A stretch of DNA of 28,279 bases from CAISDA01 sp050258555 (GTDB taxonomy: Bacteria > Bacteroidota > Ignavibacteria > UBA10030 > UBA8401), in the NCBI GenBank assembly GCA_050258555.1, contig JBLMZA010000075.1, forward strand, positions 1 to 28,279, in the 5' to 3' direction. Numbering within the stretch: the first letter of the stretch is position 1; the number at the start of each line of letters is the position of its first letter. Shown here piece by piece: positions 1 through 8,383 of the stretch. The position numbers were made by a program, and so were the translations under genes. The notes under the pieces were generated by a model. The model was not told where the DNA came from and did not search any database. It saw nothing but the letters and a program-made list of their open reading frames with translations.

Positions 1-1
1 T

Positions 2-121
2 CAGAATGCCGGCACCTATACCGCCACATTCGATGCCTCGCGTCTTGCCTCCGGCATGTATCTCTACCGGATCGAATCCGGAAGCTTTACAGCCGTGAAG
101 AAGATGCTTTTACTGAAGTAA
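2..121 (+). CDS. C-terminal end of a T9SS-exported protein (5' truncated)
   Basis: Only the last 39 codons are in the window, ending in TAA at 119-121. The translation has the layout of the end of a T9SS type A sorting domain: a beta-strand ending in YTATFDAS, then the turn LASGMYLYRI, then a closing AVKKMLLLK. The same pattern ends the large GH13 protein at 1713-4754 (MPSGMYLCEL and AVKRMMVIK). Family knowledge: this domain directs passage through the type IX outer-membrane translocon and is then removed or anchored. The catalytic or binding part lies upstream of the window, so the function is unknown. Its position before a glucan operon makes another surface glycoside hydrolase or binding protein plausible, but that is inference. 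Confidence 0.8.
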   Translation, partial: QNAGTYTATFDASRLASGMYLYRIESGSFTAVKKMLLLK

Positions 122-146
122 TTGTTCCACGTCATTTCTTTCCGGA

Positions 147-180
147 AAGCATGCCGGCATGAGAAAGTGCCGGCATGCTT
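147..180 (+). terminator. 13-bp perfect hairpin downstream of the T9SS gene
   Basis: AAGCATGCCGGCA (147-159) pairs perfectly with TGCCGGCATGCTT (168-180) around an 8-nt loop. No U-run follows, so on its own it is not a classical intrinsic terminator. It may protect the 3' end of the upstream mRNA or act together with the next hairpin. Confidence 0.5.
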
Positions 181-194
181 CCGAAGAGTTCTGC

Positions 195-237
195 AAAGGC
201 AAGACGTGACCGAACAGCTCCGTCTTGCCTTTGTTGT
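195..237 (+). terminator. Rho-independent terminator
   Basis: AAAGGCAAGACG (195-206) is perfectly complementary to CGTCTTGCCTTT (221-232), with a 14-nt loop and a short T-rich tail (TTTGTTGT). It separates the upstream T9SS gene from the glucan operon. It also shows that the open frame running back to 175 is not a genuine N-terminal extension of the next gene. Confidence 0.8.
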
Positions 238-297
238 ATCAGTATCGGTCAAAAAATTACCTATCACAGATTCTATCGACGAAATCATACGACGCTC

Positions 298-1677
298 ATG
301 TCCATACCAGCCTGGGTCCGGGATGCGGTCTTCTATCAAATATTTCCTGAACGATTTGCCAACGGCGACACTGCAAACGATCCGCCGGGCACGCAGCCGT
401 GGGGATCGAAGCCCACAGGCGGCAATTATTTCGGCGGAGACCTTCAGGGCGTCATCGACCATCTGCCGTATCTGAAGGATCTCGGCATCAATACGATTTA
501 TTTCAATCCCGTCTTCGAGGCGGCAAGCAATCATAAATATAATGCGACGGACTACATGAAGATCGATCCGTCGTTCGGAACGAATGACCTATTCAAAAAG
601 CTGCTCGATGAATGTCATGCGTCGGGCATACGCATCGTGATCGACGGCGTCTTCAATCATGTCGGTACGGCCTTCTTCGCGTTTGCCGATGTGAAGGAAA
701 AGGGCGCCGCGTCGAAGTATGCGCACTGGTTCAATATCTTCAGCTATCCGGTCTCCGATGCCCGCACGCCGAATTACGAGGGATGGTGGGGATACGGTTC
801 GCTGCCGAAGCTGATGGTGTCGCATCCCGATGTGCAGCAGTATCTGTTCGAAGTCGCGCGCTACTGGACCTCGATGGGCATCGACGGATGGAGGCTCGAT
901 GTGCCGAACGATGTTCCGCATGCATTCTGGAAGGAGTGGAGGAAGGTCGTGCGCTCGATCAATCCCGACTGCTACATCGTGGGCGAGCTGTGGCAGGATG
1001 CGAGCCCGTGGCTGAAAGGGGACGAATTCGATGCGACGATGAATTACCGGTTCCGCGATGCATGCCTCGACTTTTTTGCGAAGAGGTCCGCAACGGCCGG
1101 CGAATTTCAAAAAAGTCTTGCATCCACGCGCGCGCTCTATCCCGACGCATCGAACTATGCCATGCAGAACCTGATCGGAAGCCACGACACGGAACGGTTT
1201 CTGACCATGTGCGGCGGAGACATCGACCGTCTGAAGCTAGCCGCGGCGTTTCAAATGACATACGTCGGCGCGCCCATGGTGTATTACGGCGATGAAGTGG
1301 GCATGGAGGGCGGCAAGGATCCGGACTGCCGGCGCACGATGATCTGGGACAAGGCGAAATGGAATCAGCCGCTTCGCAGGCATTATCAGGCCCTCATTGC
1401 CGCAAGAAAGAAATCTGCCGCGCTGCGCCAGGGCGCCTATGCCGTGCTCGCTGCGCCCGGCATGCCCGACCGCTGCACGGCCTTCGAGCGCACGCTTGGC
1501 GATGAACGGGTGATCGTGGTGATCAACAACGACAAGAAAACGGCGTCCCTGTCGGTCGATGTGAAAATCGGAGTGAAAAAAGTTCAGAGCCTTCTGGATG
1601 GAAAACCGATCTCAGTGAAGAATGGGAAAGTGCCGCTGACTGTGCCCGCCATGACCGCGGTCGTGCTGGAGTGCTGA
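298..1677 (+). CDS. Cytoplasmic GH13 neopullulanase/cyclomaltodextrinase-like alpha-glycosidase
   Basis: A 459-residue GH13 enzyme with no signal peptide, so probably cytoplasmic. It should hydrolyse short maltodextrins after import. The visible GH13 regions are DGVFNH (116-121), GWRLDVPND with nucleophile D201, GELW with acid/base E230, and GSHD with D297. Region V reads LPKL, close to the MPKL of the neopullulanase/oligo-glucosidase group (GH13_20-like). The usual N-terminal CBM34/N domain of that group is absent: the barrel begins almost at residue 1 (VRDAVFYQIFPERF). A small C-terminal beta domain occupies about 385-459. The ATG at 298 was chosen because upstream codons run through a terminator. 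It is the first gene of the operon, with 35 bp to the next start. Precise substrate specificity cannot be read from sequence. Confidence 0.9.
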   Translation: MSIPAWVRDAVFYQIFPERFANGDTANDPPGTQPWGSKPTGGNYFGGDLQGVIDHLPYLKDLGINTIYFNPVFEAASNHKYNATDYMKIDPSFGTNDLFKKLLDECHASGIRIVIDGVFNHVGTAFFAFADVKEKGAASKYAHWFNIFSYPVSDARTPNYEGWWGYGSLPKLMVSHPDVQQYLFEVARYWTSMGIDGWRLDVPNDVPHAFWKEWRKVVRSINPDCYIVGELWQDASPWLKGDEFDATMNYRFRDACLDFFAKRSATAGEFQKSLASTRALYPDASNYAMQNLIGSHDTERFLTMCGGDIDRLKLAAAFQMTYVGAPMVYYGDEVGMEGGKDPDCRRTMIWDKAKWNQPLRRHYQALIAARKKSAALRQGAYAVLAAPGMPDRCTAFERTLGDERVIVVINNDKKTASLSVDVKIGVKKVQSLLDGKPISVKNGKVPLTVPAMTAVVLEC

Positions 1678-1712
1678 AAAATCAATACATATTTGTTCAA
1701 TCGTGCAGAAAG

Positions 1713-4700
1713 ATGACTATGGCTTCCATGATGCGTTCCTCGCTCCTCACCGCGGCACTCCTGATGCTGTCCGCCTGTCTCATATCCGCTCAGACGGTCA
1801 CCATCAAGTTTCGCTATGCGCCCGATGCCGCGTATCCGCGCGTGCATTTTCCCGGATCGTTCAACGGATGGGGGCCGAACTCGGGCGGCACAATCGCGCA
1901 GGGAGCGGTCTCGCAGGCCGACAGTTTCGAGACATCGACGGGCATGTGGGTGAAGACGGTGCCGCTGGCGTTCGGCACCTATCAGTACAAGATCTACCGC
2001 CAGCGAAGCGCCGCCGCGACGGACTGGAGCTGGATTCCCGATCCGATGAACCGCGTCGTGCTTGCGCCGGACCAGAATTCGCAGCTCATTGTCGACAGCC
2101 TGGTGCTCTTCCAGATGATTCCGTATCCGCTCTCCTATGAATCGTCGAAGCTTGTCGTGAAGTCGTCCCGGCCGTCGATCACGGCAGGCATCTTCCGTCC
2201 CGCGGGCGCTCCTTCGCCGGCGATCGCGATGCGCATGGACGGATCGTCGATTGCCAATGCCGCTTCGTACTATGATGCCGCTTCAGGCATCCTCACATAC
2301 AAGCCCTCGGCGCCGGTATCGGACGGCATGCATACGTTTACGCTGACGGTGAGCGCAGGCTCGATTACAAAGACCGACTCGGTCGTCTTCGAGACGCGCG
2401 GGCGGACCGTACAGATCCAATCGCCGTCGTTTACCACCCGGAAGAATGTCTTCGTGACATCGGGCATCGTCCTGACAGCGCTCGATTCGGTGACGGTGGG
2501 CGTCAATGGCACATCGAAGCGGGTCCGCGTCACCAACGGTTCATTCACCGACAGCACGCAGCTGTTCGAAGGGAAAAACACGATCGTCGTTTCAGGCGGT
2601 GACGGAACGGACAGCATCAGCGTGACGCGCATTGTGAACCATGCGCCGTATGCGCGCGCGGAAGTGGCGTATGCCGGCGCATCGACTGTCACGCTCAGCG
2701 CTTCGAACAGCACCGATCCGGACGGGGAGGCGCTCTGGAATTTCACGTGGATGGATGATCCGTCCGCACCGCTGGGACTGAACGGCAAGAACGGCGTGAT
2801 GGCCACGGTGCCGAAGCCCAAGGCCCCGGGCGAATATTATTTCATGCTCATCGCCCGCGATACGACCGGCAATGCCGACACGACGCGCTCGTACTTCATC
2901 ATCGATGCCGAAGGATCATATAAGAATCCCTCGTATGCGGACAATCCGTCGTGGGCGAAGAAGGCGCGCGTGTATTTCATGTTCCCGAAGAGCATCACGC
3001 AGACCGGCACGCTCAATGCGGCGGCGCTGAAGCTTCCATATGTGCGCAATATGGGATTCAATGTCGTGTGGCTCATGCCGGTGATGAAGAATGCCTATCC
3101 GATCGACAACAATTACGGCCCGGGCTACAACATCTCCGACTTCATGAATGTGGCGCCGGAATACGGGACGAACCAGGATTTCAAAAACTTCATCACGCAG
3201 GCGCATGCGCTCGGGCTCAAGGTCATTCTCGATGTCACGCCGAATCATTCGAGCCGCTTCCATCCCTGGTCGCAGCATGCCCACACATACAAGACAGCGT
3301 CGCCGTACTGGAACTGGTATCAGCACGCTTCCATTCCGCATAACATGAACGGGCTCGGAGAAGCGAAGGACGCCGACGGTTTCTATTATTACGGAGGATT
3401 CAGCGACCAGCTGCTGAATCTGAACTGGACGGACGTCGACATGCGCGAGGAGATGATCGGCATCTACAAATACTGGATCAGGGAGTTCGGACTCGACGGC
3501 TACCGGTTCGACGTCTACTGGGGGCCGCACCGCCGCTACGGTGAGCGCTACATGGGCCAGCCCGTGCGCGAAGCGCTCAAGCACATCAAGCCGGACATTC
3601 TGCTGCTGGGTGAGGATGACGGCACCGGCAGCGGCACGGAAACGATCTATGCCGATCATACGGAAAACGGCGCCGCGGGCGGACTCGATGCCGCATACGA
3701 TTTCAAGCTTTTCTTCAACCAGATCCGCAATTTCGGTTTCACCGGCGCCGCGGTGGAAAATCTGCACAGCGACATCATGAACAGCGGGTTTTATCCCGGT
3801 CCCAATGCACTCTACATGCGCTTCATGGAGTCGCAGGATGAGGATGCAATCTCCTACCAGTACTCCTCGCCCGGCGGATGGAACTATGATGCGCAGACGT
3901 CGTTCCGGCGCACGATGCCGATGGCATCGGTGATCTTCACCGTGCCCGGATTCCCGATGGTCTGGAACGGGCAGGAGATCGGCTACGGCTACGGCATCCC
4001 GGGCTCGAAGGAAAACCGCGTGCGCACCGTGATCAACTGGAATTACGAAGGCAAGTCGCTCCTCATTCCGCATTACCAGAAGCTCGCATGGATACGGGGA
4101 GCGTTTCCCGCATTCACGACGCAGACCCTCATCCGACTGAGCACGGGCAACAGCGCCGTCTACGGCTACACGCGTCCCCTGGAGAATGAGAACGCGATCG
4201 TGCTCGAGAATTTCGGAGCTAGTCCGCTGGCAGCCGCAATTCCTTTGGTCGCAACGGGTTCAGGCGCCAACGTGCTCTTCAAGGGCGGCGTGACGGACGG
4301 GAAGAAGTACTATGTGAATGATGTCTATAACGACACATCAACAGCCGTCGCCTTTGCCGGCGGAGCGCTCACGCTCAATGTCACCGTGCCGGCATACGGC
4401 ACGGCGATCTATATCCTCTCCGACTCCTTGAGGCGGATCGTGCTTCCCGCGGTGACCGGTGTGGAGCAACCGTCGGCTGGGGCGGTGCCCGAGCGGTTCG
4501 GTCTCGAGCAGAATTATCCGAATCCGTTCAATCCATCGACGACGATCCGCTTCCACCTGGCATCGTCCGGGATGGTCTCACTGAAGGTCTATGATCTGCT
4601 CGGCCGCGAGGTCTCCACGCTGGCCGACCGGTTCATGGAAGCCGGATCGTATTCCGTTGTCTGGAACGCTTCAGGCATGCCGAGCGGCATGTACCTGTGC

Positions 4701-4754
4701 GAGCTCAAAGCGGGAGCGAACGCCGCAGTCAAACGCATGATGGTGATTAAATGA
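1713..4754 (+). CDS. T9SS-exported multidomain GH13 alpha-amylase-like enzyme
   Basis: A 1013-residue secreted enzyme. Domains in order: signal peptide (about 1-26, probable cleavage ISA-Q); CBM48/E-set-like beta domain (about 28-130, with FPGSFNGWG); two or three Ig-like beta domains (about 150-400); GH13 barrel (about 415-800); C-terminal beta domain (about 805-905); T9SS type A sorting domain (about 928-1013, with LEQNYPNPFNPSTTIRF). Catalytic residues: D600 in GYRFD, E634 in LLGED, D709 in ESQDED. The third region has Gln before Asp where most GH13 enzymes have His. Expected role is hydrolysis of starch or related alpha-glucan at the cell surface. The signal peptide also contains an LSAC lipobox-like string, but the sorting domain argues for ordinary signal peptidase cleavage. 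The next gene overlaps by 4 bp (ATGA). ATG 1713 and ATG 1719 are both possible starts. Confidence 0.9.
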   Translation: MTMASMMRSSLLTAALLMLSACLISAQTVTIKFRYAPDAAYPRVHFPGSFNGWGPNSGGTIAQGAVSQADSFETSTGMWVKTVPLAFGTYQYKIYRQRSAAATDWSWIPDPMNRVVLAPDQNSQLIVDSLVLFQMIPYPLSYESSKLVVKSSRPSITAGIFRPAGAPSPAIAMRMDGSSIANAASYYDAASGILTYKPSAPVSDGMHTFTLTVSAGSITKTDSVVFETRGRTVQIQSPSFTTRKNVFVTSGIVLTALDSVTVGVNGTSKRVRVTNGSFTDSTQLFEGKNTIVVSGGDGTDSISVTRIVNHAPYARAEVAYAGASTVTLSASNSTDPDGEALWNFTWMDDPSAPLGLNGKNGVMATVPKPKAPGEYYFMLIARDTTGNADTTRSYFIIDAEGSYKNPSYADNPSWAKKARVYFMFPKSITQTGTLNAAALKLPYVRNMGFNVVWLMPVMKNAYPIDNNYGPGYNISDFMNVAPEYGTNQDFKNFITQAHALGLKVILDVTPNHSSRFHPWSQHAHTYKTASPYWNWYQHASIPHNMNGLGEAKDADGFYYYGGFSDQLLNLNWTDVDMREEMIGIYKYWIREFGLDGYRFDVYWGPHRRYGERYMGQPVREALKHIKPDILLLGEDDGTGSGTETIYADHTENGAAGGLDAAYDFKLFFNQIRNFGFTGAAVENLHSDIMNSGFYPGPNALYMRFMESQDEDAISYQYSSPGGWNYDAQTSFRRTMPMASVIFTVPGFPMVWNGQEIGYGYGIPGSKENRVRTVINWNYEGKSLLIPHYQKLAWIRGAFPAFTTQTLIRLSTGNSAVYGYTRPLENENAIVLENFGASPLAAAIPLVATGSGANVLFKGGVTDGKKYYVNDVYNDTSTAVAFAGGALTLNVTVPAYGTAIYILSDSLRRIVLPAVTGVEQPSAGAVPERFGLEQNYPNPFNPSTTIRFHLASSGMVSLKVYDLLGREVSTLADRFMEAGSYSVVWNASGMPSGMYLCELKAGANAAVKRMMVIK

Positions 4755-7048
4755 TCCGATATTTTTATTCAGCCGTTTTTTTGCTATGTTCAAGTGCAAT
4801 CGTCGCGGCTTCACAACCACAAAAAGACACGCTTATGAAAGACACGTATCCGGCATCCGGCGGCACGCTCTTTGTCAATCTCATCTGGCATCAGCATCAG
4901 CCGCTGTATCTCGATCCGGGCAGCGACCAATTGCAGGGACCGTGGGTGCGGACGCATGCCACGAAGGATTATTACGACATGGCGTCCATCCTCGAGCAGT
5001 ATCCGGATGTGCACTACAATGTGAACCTGACATCGTCGCTGCTCTTTCAGCTGGAGAAATATTACGTCGAACGGCTCAGGCCGTTCGTCGATGTGAAGAA
5101 GAACCGCGTGAATGCGAAAGCGTTCTTCAGGAAGTGGAAGGGGAAGACCGATCCGTGGATCGATCTCGCGCTCAAGCCGACATCCGAGTTCGATGCGAAA
5201 GATATGGCCTTCATGGTGAAGAACACGTGGAACGCCTTCGGCATCGGCGAAGTGCAGATCAGGCGCTTTCCCGAATACCTTGCGCTGAAGGAAAAAAATA
5301 CGGCGAAGCACAAGTTTACAGAGGAAGAGCTCCGCGCCGTGAAATTCTGGTTCTATCTGGCGCACTTCGATCCCGATTTCCTCGAGCGCAGAGTCTGGCT
5401 TGCCGACGGCACGACGATCGATCTGACCGATCTCGTGGCGAAGCATGCCGACGGCACTTATCACCTCAAGAAGGAAATCACCGAGGATGATTGCAACCGC
5501 ATCGTGGCGGAGATGTACAAGGTGTGCGCCAATGTCGTGCCGATACACCGGAAGCTGATGTACAACCATCTGACGCATCAGGGGCAGATCGAAGTGGCGA
5601 CGACGCCGTTTTTCCATCCGATCCTTCCGCTCGTGTACGACAGCGATGTGATGGGCATCTGCCAGCCGCACGATCCGAAACCGCCGCGCTACCACTATCC
5701 CCAGGATGCGCATGCGCAGGTTGCGATGGCCGTGCAGTTTTACACCGACACGTTCGGTCAGCCGCCCGTGGGCATGTGGCCGGGAGAAGGATCGGTTTCG
5801 CATGAAGTGATTCCGATCTTCGCCGAAAACGGAATCCAATGGATCGCGACGGATGAAAAGATCCTTGCGCGCTCGAAGCCGTACGGCCAGGAGAAATATT
5901 ATCCCTATCACATTTCGCTCGACAGCGGAACGATCGCACCGGTCGCGCTGTGCTTCCGCGAGACGGAACTGTCGGACAAGATCGGATTCACGTACAAAAA
6001 ATATCAGGGGGAAGAGGCCGCCGACGATTTCATCCGCAGCCTGCTGAAATTCGCGCCGGGACCGAACATGCCCGACCGGCTGCTGACGGTCATCCTGGAC
6101 GGAGAGAACGCCTGGGAATGGTACGAGAAAGACAACGACGGCAAGGAATTCCTCCATGCGCTCTATCGGAAACTGAGCCGCCTTTATGAGACGCGCCAGG
6201 TGGTGACGGTGACCATGTCGGAATACATTCACGGCAATCCGGCCCGCATGGTGCAGGCACATCCCGTCGACATGATGAAGAAACTCGACTGGCTCTATCC
6301 GGGGTCGTGGATCAACGCGAATTACGACACGTGGATCGGCGAGGATGAGGAGAACCGGGCGTGGACGTACCTGCTTCAGGCGCGCAAGGATCTTGAACAC
6401 TCCGGCATTCCGCAGCCCGATCCGAAAGCGAAGCAGCCGAAGCCGAACACGAAAAAGTGGTACGGCTACAAGGCCTGGGAGGCGATGTATGCCGCCGAGG
6501 GCTCCGATTGGTTCTGGTGGTACGGCACCGATCAGAACGCCCCGGCCGGAGACAAGCCGTTCGACATCGCTTTCATCACGCATCTGAAGAATCTGTACGC
6601 ATTCGGAAAGCAGGCCGGAGGCAGCATGCCTTCGCGCACATTCAGGCCCATCATCACTTCCCATGAAGCCGCTCCGCGTGCGGCAGGGGGCGCCATGGCG
6701 CAAAGCACCACGGACATGGTCTCTGTGGTGTTTCAGTGCGATGCCCAGGGCATTTATGTGCGCAAGGGCATCTACATCGCCGGCAATCAGCCGGAACTCG
6801 GAACGTGGTCGCCGAATACCGTCAAGATGTTCGACGATGGCACGCACGGCGACCAGACGGCCAACGACGGCATCTGGTCGATCGAGTTCAAGTTCCCTGC
6901 GGGAACCGTGATCGAATACAAGTATACAAATTCCGGCGCGCACGGGCAGTGGGTGCCGGGAGAGGAGTTTTCATCGAGCAACCGGCGCGTCGTTTTGGAC
7001 GGATCATCGGACCGCGTGGTGCTTCTGGATACATTCGGCAGAAAGTAA
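4751..7048 (+). CDS. Exported GH57 glycosidase with C-terminal CBM20-like starch-binding domain
   Basis: 765 residues. A signal peptide (about 1-20) precedes a GH57 catalytic domain (about 38-620). GH57 landmarks visible are HQHQP (47-51), GQIEVATTPFFHP (278-290), WPGEGS with predicted nucleophile E346, and LDGENAWEW with predicted acid D450. A linker rich in A, G and S (about 636-655) joins a CBM20-like domain (about 655-765) containing IYIAGNQPELGTW and a WSIEF strand. GH57 members include alpha-amylases, amylopullulanases and 4-alpha-glucanotransferases, and I cannot choose between them. There is no sorting domain, so the periplasm is the expected location. It is translationally coupled to the preceding GH13 by ATGA. 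Most GH57 enzymes I know are cytoplasmic, so export is notable. Confidence 0.88.
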   Translation: MIRYFYSAVFLLCSSAIVAASQPQKDTLMKDTYPASGGTLFVNLIWHQHQPLYLDPGSDQLQGPWVRTHATKDYYDMASILEQYPDVHYNVNLTSSLLFQLEKYYVERLRPFVDVKKNRVNAKAFFRKWKGKTDPWIDLALKPTSEFDAKDMAFMVKNTWNAFGIGEVQIRRFPEYLALKEKNTAKHKFTEEELRAVKFWFYLAHFDPDFLERRVWLADGTTIDLTDLVAKHADGTYHLKKEITEDDCNRIVAEMYKVCANVVPIHRKLMYNHLTHQGQIEVATTPFFHPILPLVYDSDVMGICQPHDPKPPRYHYPQDAHAQVAMAVQFYTDTFGQPPVGMWPGEGSVSHEVIPIFAENGIQWIATDEKILARSKPYGQEKYYPYHISLDSGTIAPVALCFRETELSDKIGFTYKKYQGEEAADDFIRSLLKFAPGPNMPDRLLTVILDGENAWEWYEKDNDGKEFLHALYRKLSRLYETRQVVTVTMSEYIHGNPARMVQAHPVDMMKKLDWLYPGSWINANYDTWIGEDEENRAWTYLLQARKDLEHSGIPQPDPKAKQPKPNTKKWYGYKAWEAMYAAEGSDWFWWYGTDQNAPAGDKPFDIAFITHLKNLYAFGKQAGGSMPSRTFRPIITSHEAAPRAAGGAMAQSTTDMVSVVFQCDAQGIYVRKGIYIAGNQPELGTWSPNTVKMFDDGTHGDQTANDGIWSIEFKFPAGTVIEYKYTNSGAHGQWVPGEEFSSSNRRVVLDGSSDRVVLLDTFGRK

Positions 7049-7066
7049 TACGAGATTATCGCTCAG

Positions 7067-7093
7067 GCGCCGCCGGTTAAATGCTGGCGGCGC
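7067..7093 (+). other. GC-rich hairpin between GH57 and permease genes
   Basis: GCGCCGCC (7067-7074) pairs with GGCGGCGC (7086-7093) in the 78-bp gap. There is no U-run after it, so read-through is expected. It could stabilise the upstream mRNA segment or lower expression of the downstream permease relative to the hydrolases. Confidence 0.35.
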
Positions 7094-7126
7094 AATCACT
7101 TACTTCACTCACATCCTCCAATTTCT

Positions 7127-8383
7127 ATGCTCGACATACAGAAACGTCTCACCAATTCGTTCTACGCGCTCATCAGTCTTCCTTCGACCGCGATGGGCTT
7201 TGCGCTCTCCATACAGATTTCGGCATTGAGCTGGCTTTTGACGACGAAATACAATCTTCACATCGATGAGGTCGGATTCGTGTGGGCTGCGGGTCCGCTG
7301 GCCGGCATCTTCGGGCAGGTGATTATCGGTCTTATCAGCGACAAGGTGTGGTTCTGGGGAGGGCGCCGGCGTCCCTTCGTGCTCATCGGGGGCGTGCTGG
7401 CCGCAGGCATGCTGCTTGCGCTGCCGAATATTGACGTCATTGCCGCACGGCTCGGCATCGGCAGCCTGCTCGTGGTGGCCATCGTTGTGGCGCTGACGCT
7501 CGATCTTGCGATCAACATCTCCTTCAATCCCACGCGTTCGATTATCGCCGATGTCACTCCCGAAGGGATTTCGCGCACGAAGGGATACACCTGGATGCAG
7601 ACCATCTCCGGATTCTTCGGCGTGCTCGCGTATCTCATCGGCGCCACTGCGGGCAATTATGTGCTCATCTACACAGGCGTGGCGATCGTCTTCGTGTTCT
7701 CATTCGTCCCGATGTTCTTCATCGAGGAAAGCAGGGATCTGCAGACGTCGGCCGATGCCAAAGCGGACAAGCCTGCCGCGACGGCGACCGAATGGGGACA
7801 GCTCTTCCGCGTCTATCTCGCGCACGGCTTTTCGTGGGTCGGCGTGCAGACCATGTTCGTGTACATCATCGCGTTCATACAGCAGAAGTTTTTCACCGCC
7901 GCGGCCGATCAGGAGCTGATCAACGCGCAGTCGGGACAGATCATCGCGATCGCGTTTGCGATCCTGAATACGGTCGGGTTCATCCTGCCGGCATTCGTGC
8001 TCGAGCCCATCGTCGAAAAAATCGGACGAGTGAAGACGCATGTGATGTGCGTCGCAGTCATGGCATTGGGATATTTCGGCATCGTCGCCTTCGGCACGAC
8101 GCCCGTGATGCTCTACGTGCTGATGGCCGTCGCGGGCATCGGCTGGGCCGCGGTGGTGAGCCTTCCGTTTGCCATCATGACGGAAAAAGTCGACCAGAGC
8201 CGGACGGGATTTTTCATGGGCATCTTCAATCTATCGGTCGTGCTGCCTCAGCTTTTCGTGAGCCTCGTGATCGGCACGGTGATCCGCAACGCCGACGACA
8301 AGGCCGTCATTTTCGTGATCAGCGGCGCGACGCTGGCGATCTCGGCGGCGCTGTGGCTGCTGGTGAAGGAGAAGCGGTCATGA
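7127..8383 (+). CDS. MFS sugar permease (SLC45/GPH-like, probably maltose/maltodextrin)
   Basis: A 418-residue polytopic protein with about 12 hydrophobic helices. The loop after helix 2 reads GLISDKVWFWGGRRRPF (68-84), the D-x4-GRRRPF form typical of sucrose/maltose proton symporters related to the SLC45 and GPH families. These import disaccharides or short glucans across the inner membrane using the proton gradient. Its position between exported glycosidases supports maltose or maltodextrin as substrate, which is inference. The stop codon overlaps the start of the next gene (ATGA at 8380-8383), so the two are co-translated. No other component, such as a solute-binding protein, is needed for this class. 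Confidence 0.85.
   Translation: MLDIQKRLTNSFYALISLPSTAMGFALSIQISALSWLLTTKYNLHIDEVGFVWAAGPLAGIFGQVIIGLISDKVWFWGGRRRPFVLIGGVLAAGMLLALPNIDVIAARLGIGSLLVVAIVVALTLDLAINISFNPTRSIIADVTPEGISRTKGYTWMQTISGFFGVLAYLIGATAGNYVLIYTGVAIVFVFSFVPMFFIEESRDLQTSADAKADKPAATATEWGQLFRVYLAHGFSWVGVQTMFVYIIAFIQQKFFTAAADQELINAQSGQIIAIAFAILNTVGFILPAFVLEPIVEKIGRVKTHVMCVAVMALGYFGIVAFGTTPVMLYVLMAVAGIGWAAVVSLPFAIMTEKVDQSRTGFFMGIFNLSVVLPQLFVSLVIGTVIRNADDKAVIFVISGATLAISAALWLLVKEKRS

Noticed and set aside
175..297. A 41-codon N-terminal extension of the first GH13 gene
   Set aside because: It begins inside one hairpin and runs through a strong terminator, and its residues resemble no GH13 domain. The start at 298 begins right before the conserved barrel strand.
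1767..1790. Lipoprotein signal (LSAC) in the large GH13
   Set aside because: The protein carries a T9SS sorting domain, and the downstream ISA-Q site fits signal peptidase I better. Not excluded entirely.
4811..6943. A 710-codon open frame on the minus strand
   Set aside because: It lies antisense to the GH57 gene, whose motifs are unmistakable. Its residues are rich in R, H and I with no recognisable domain, as expected of a codon-bias shadow.
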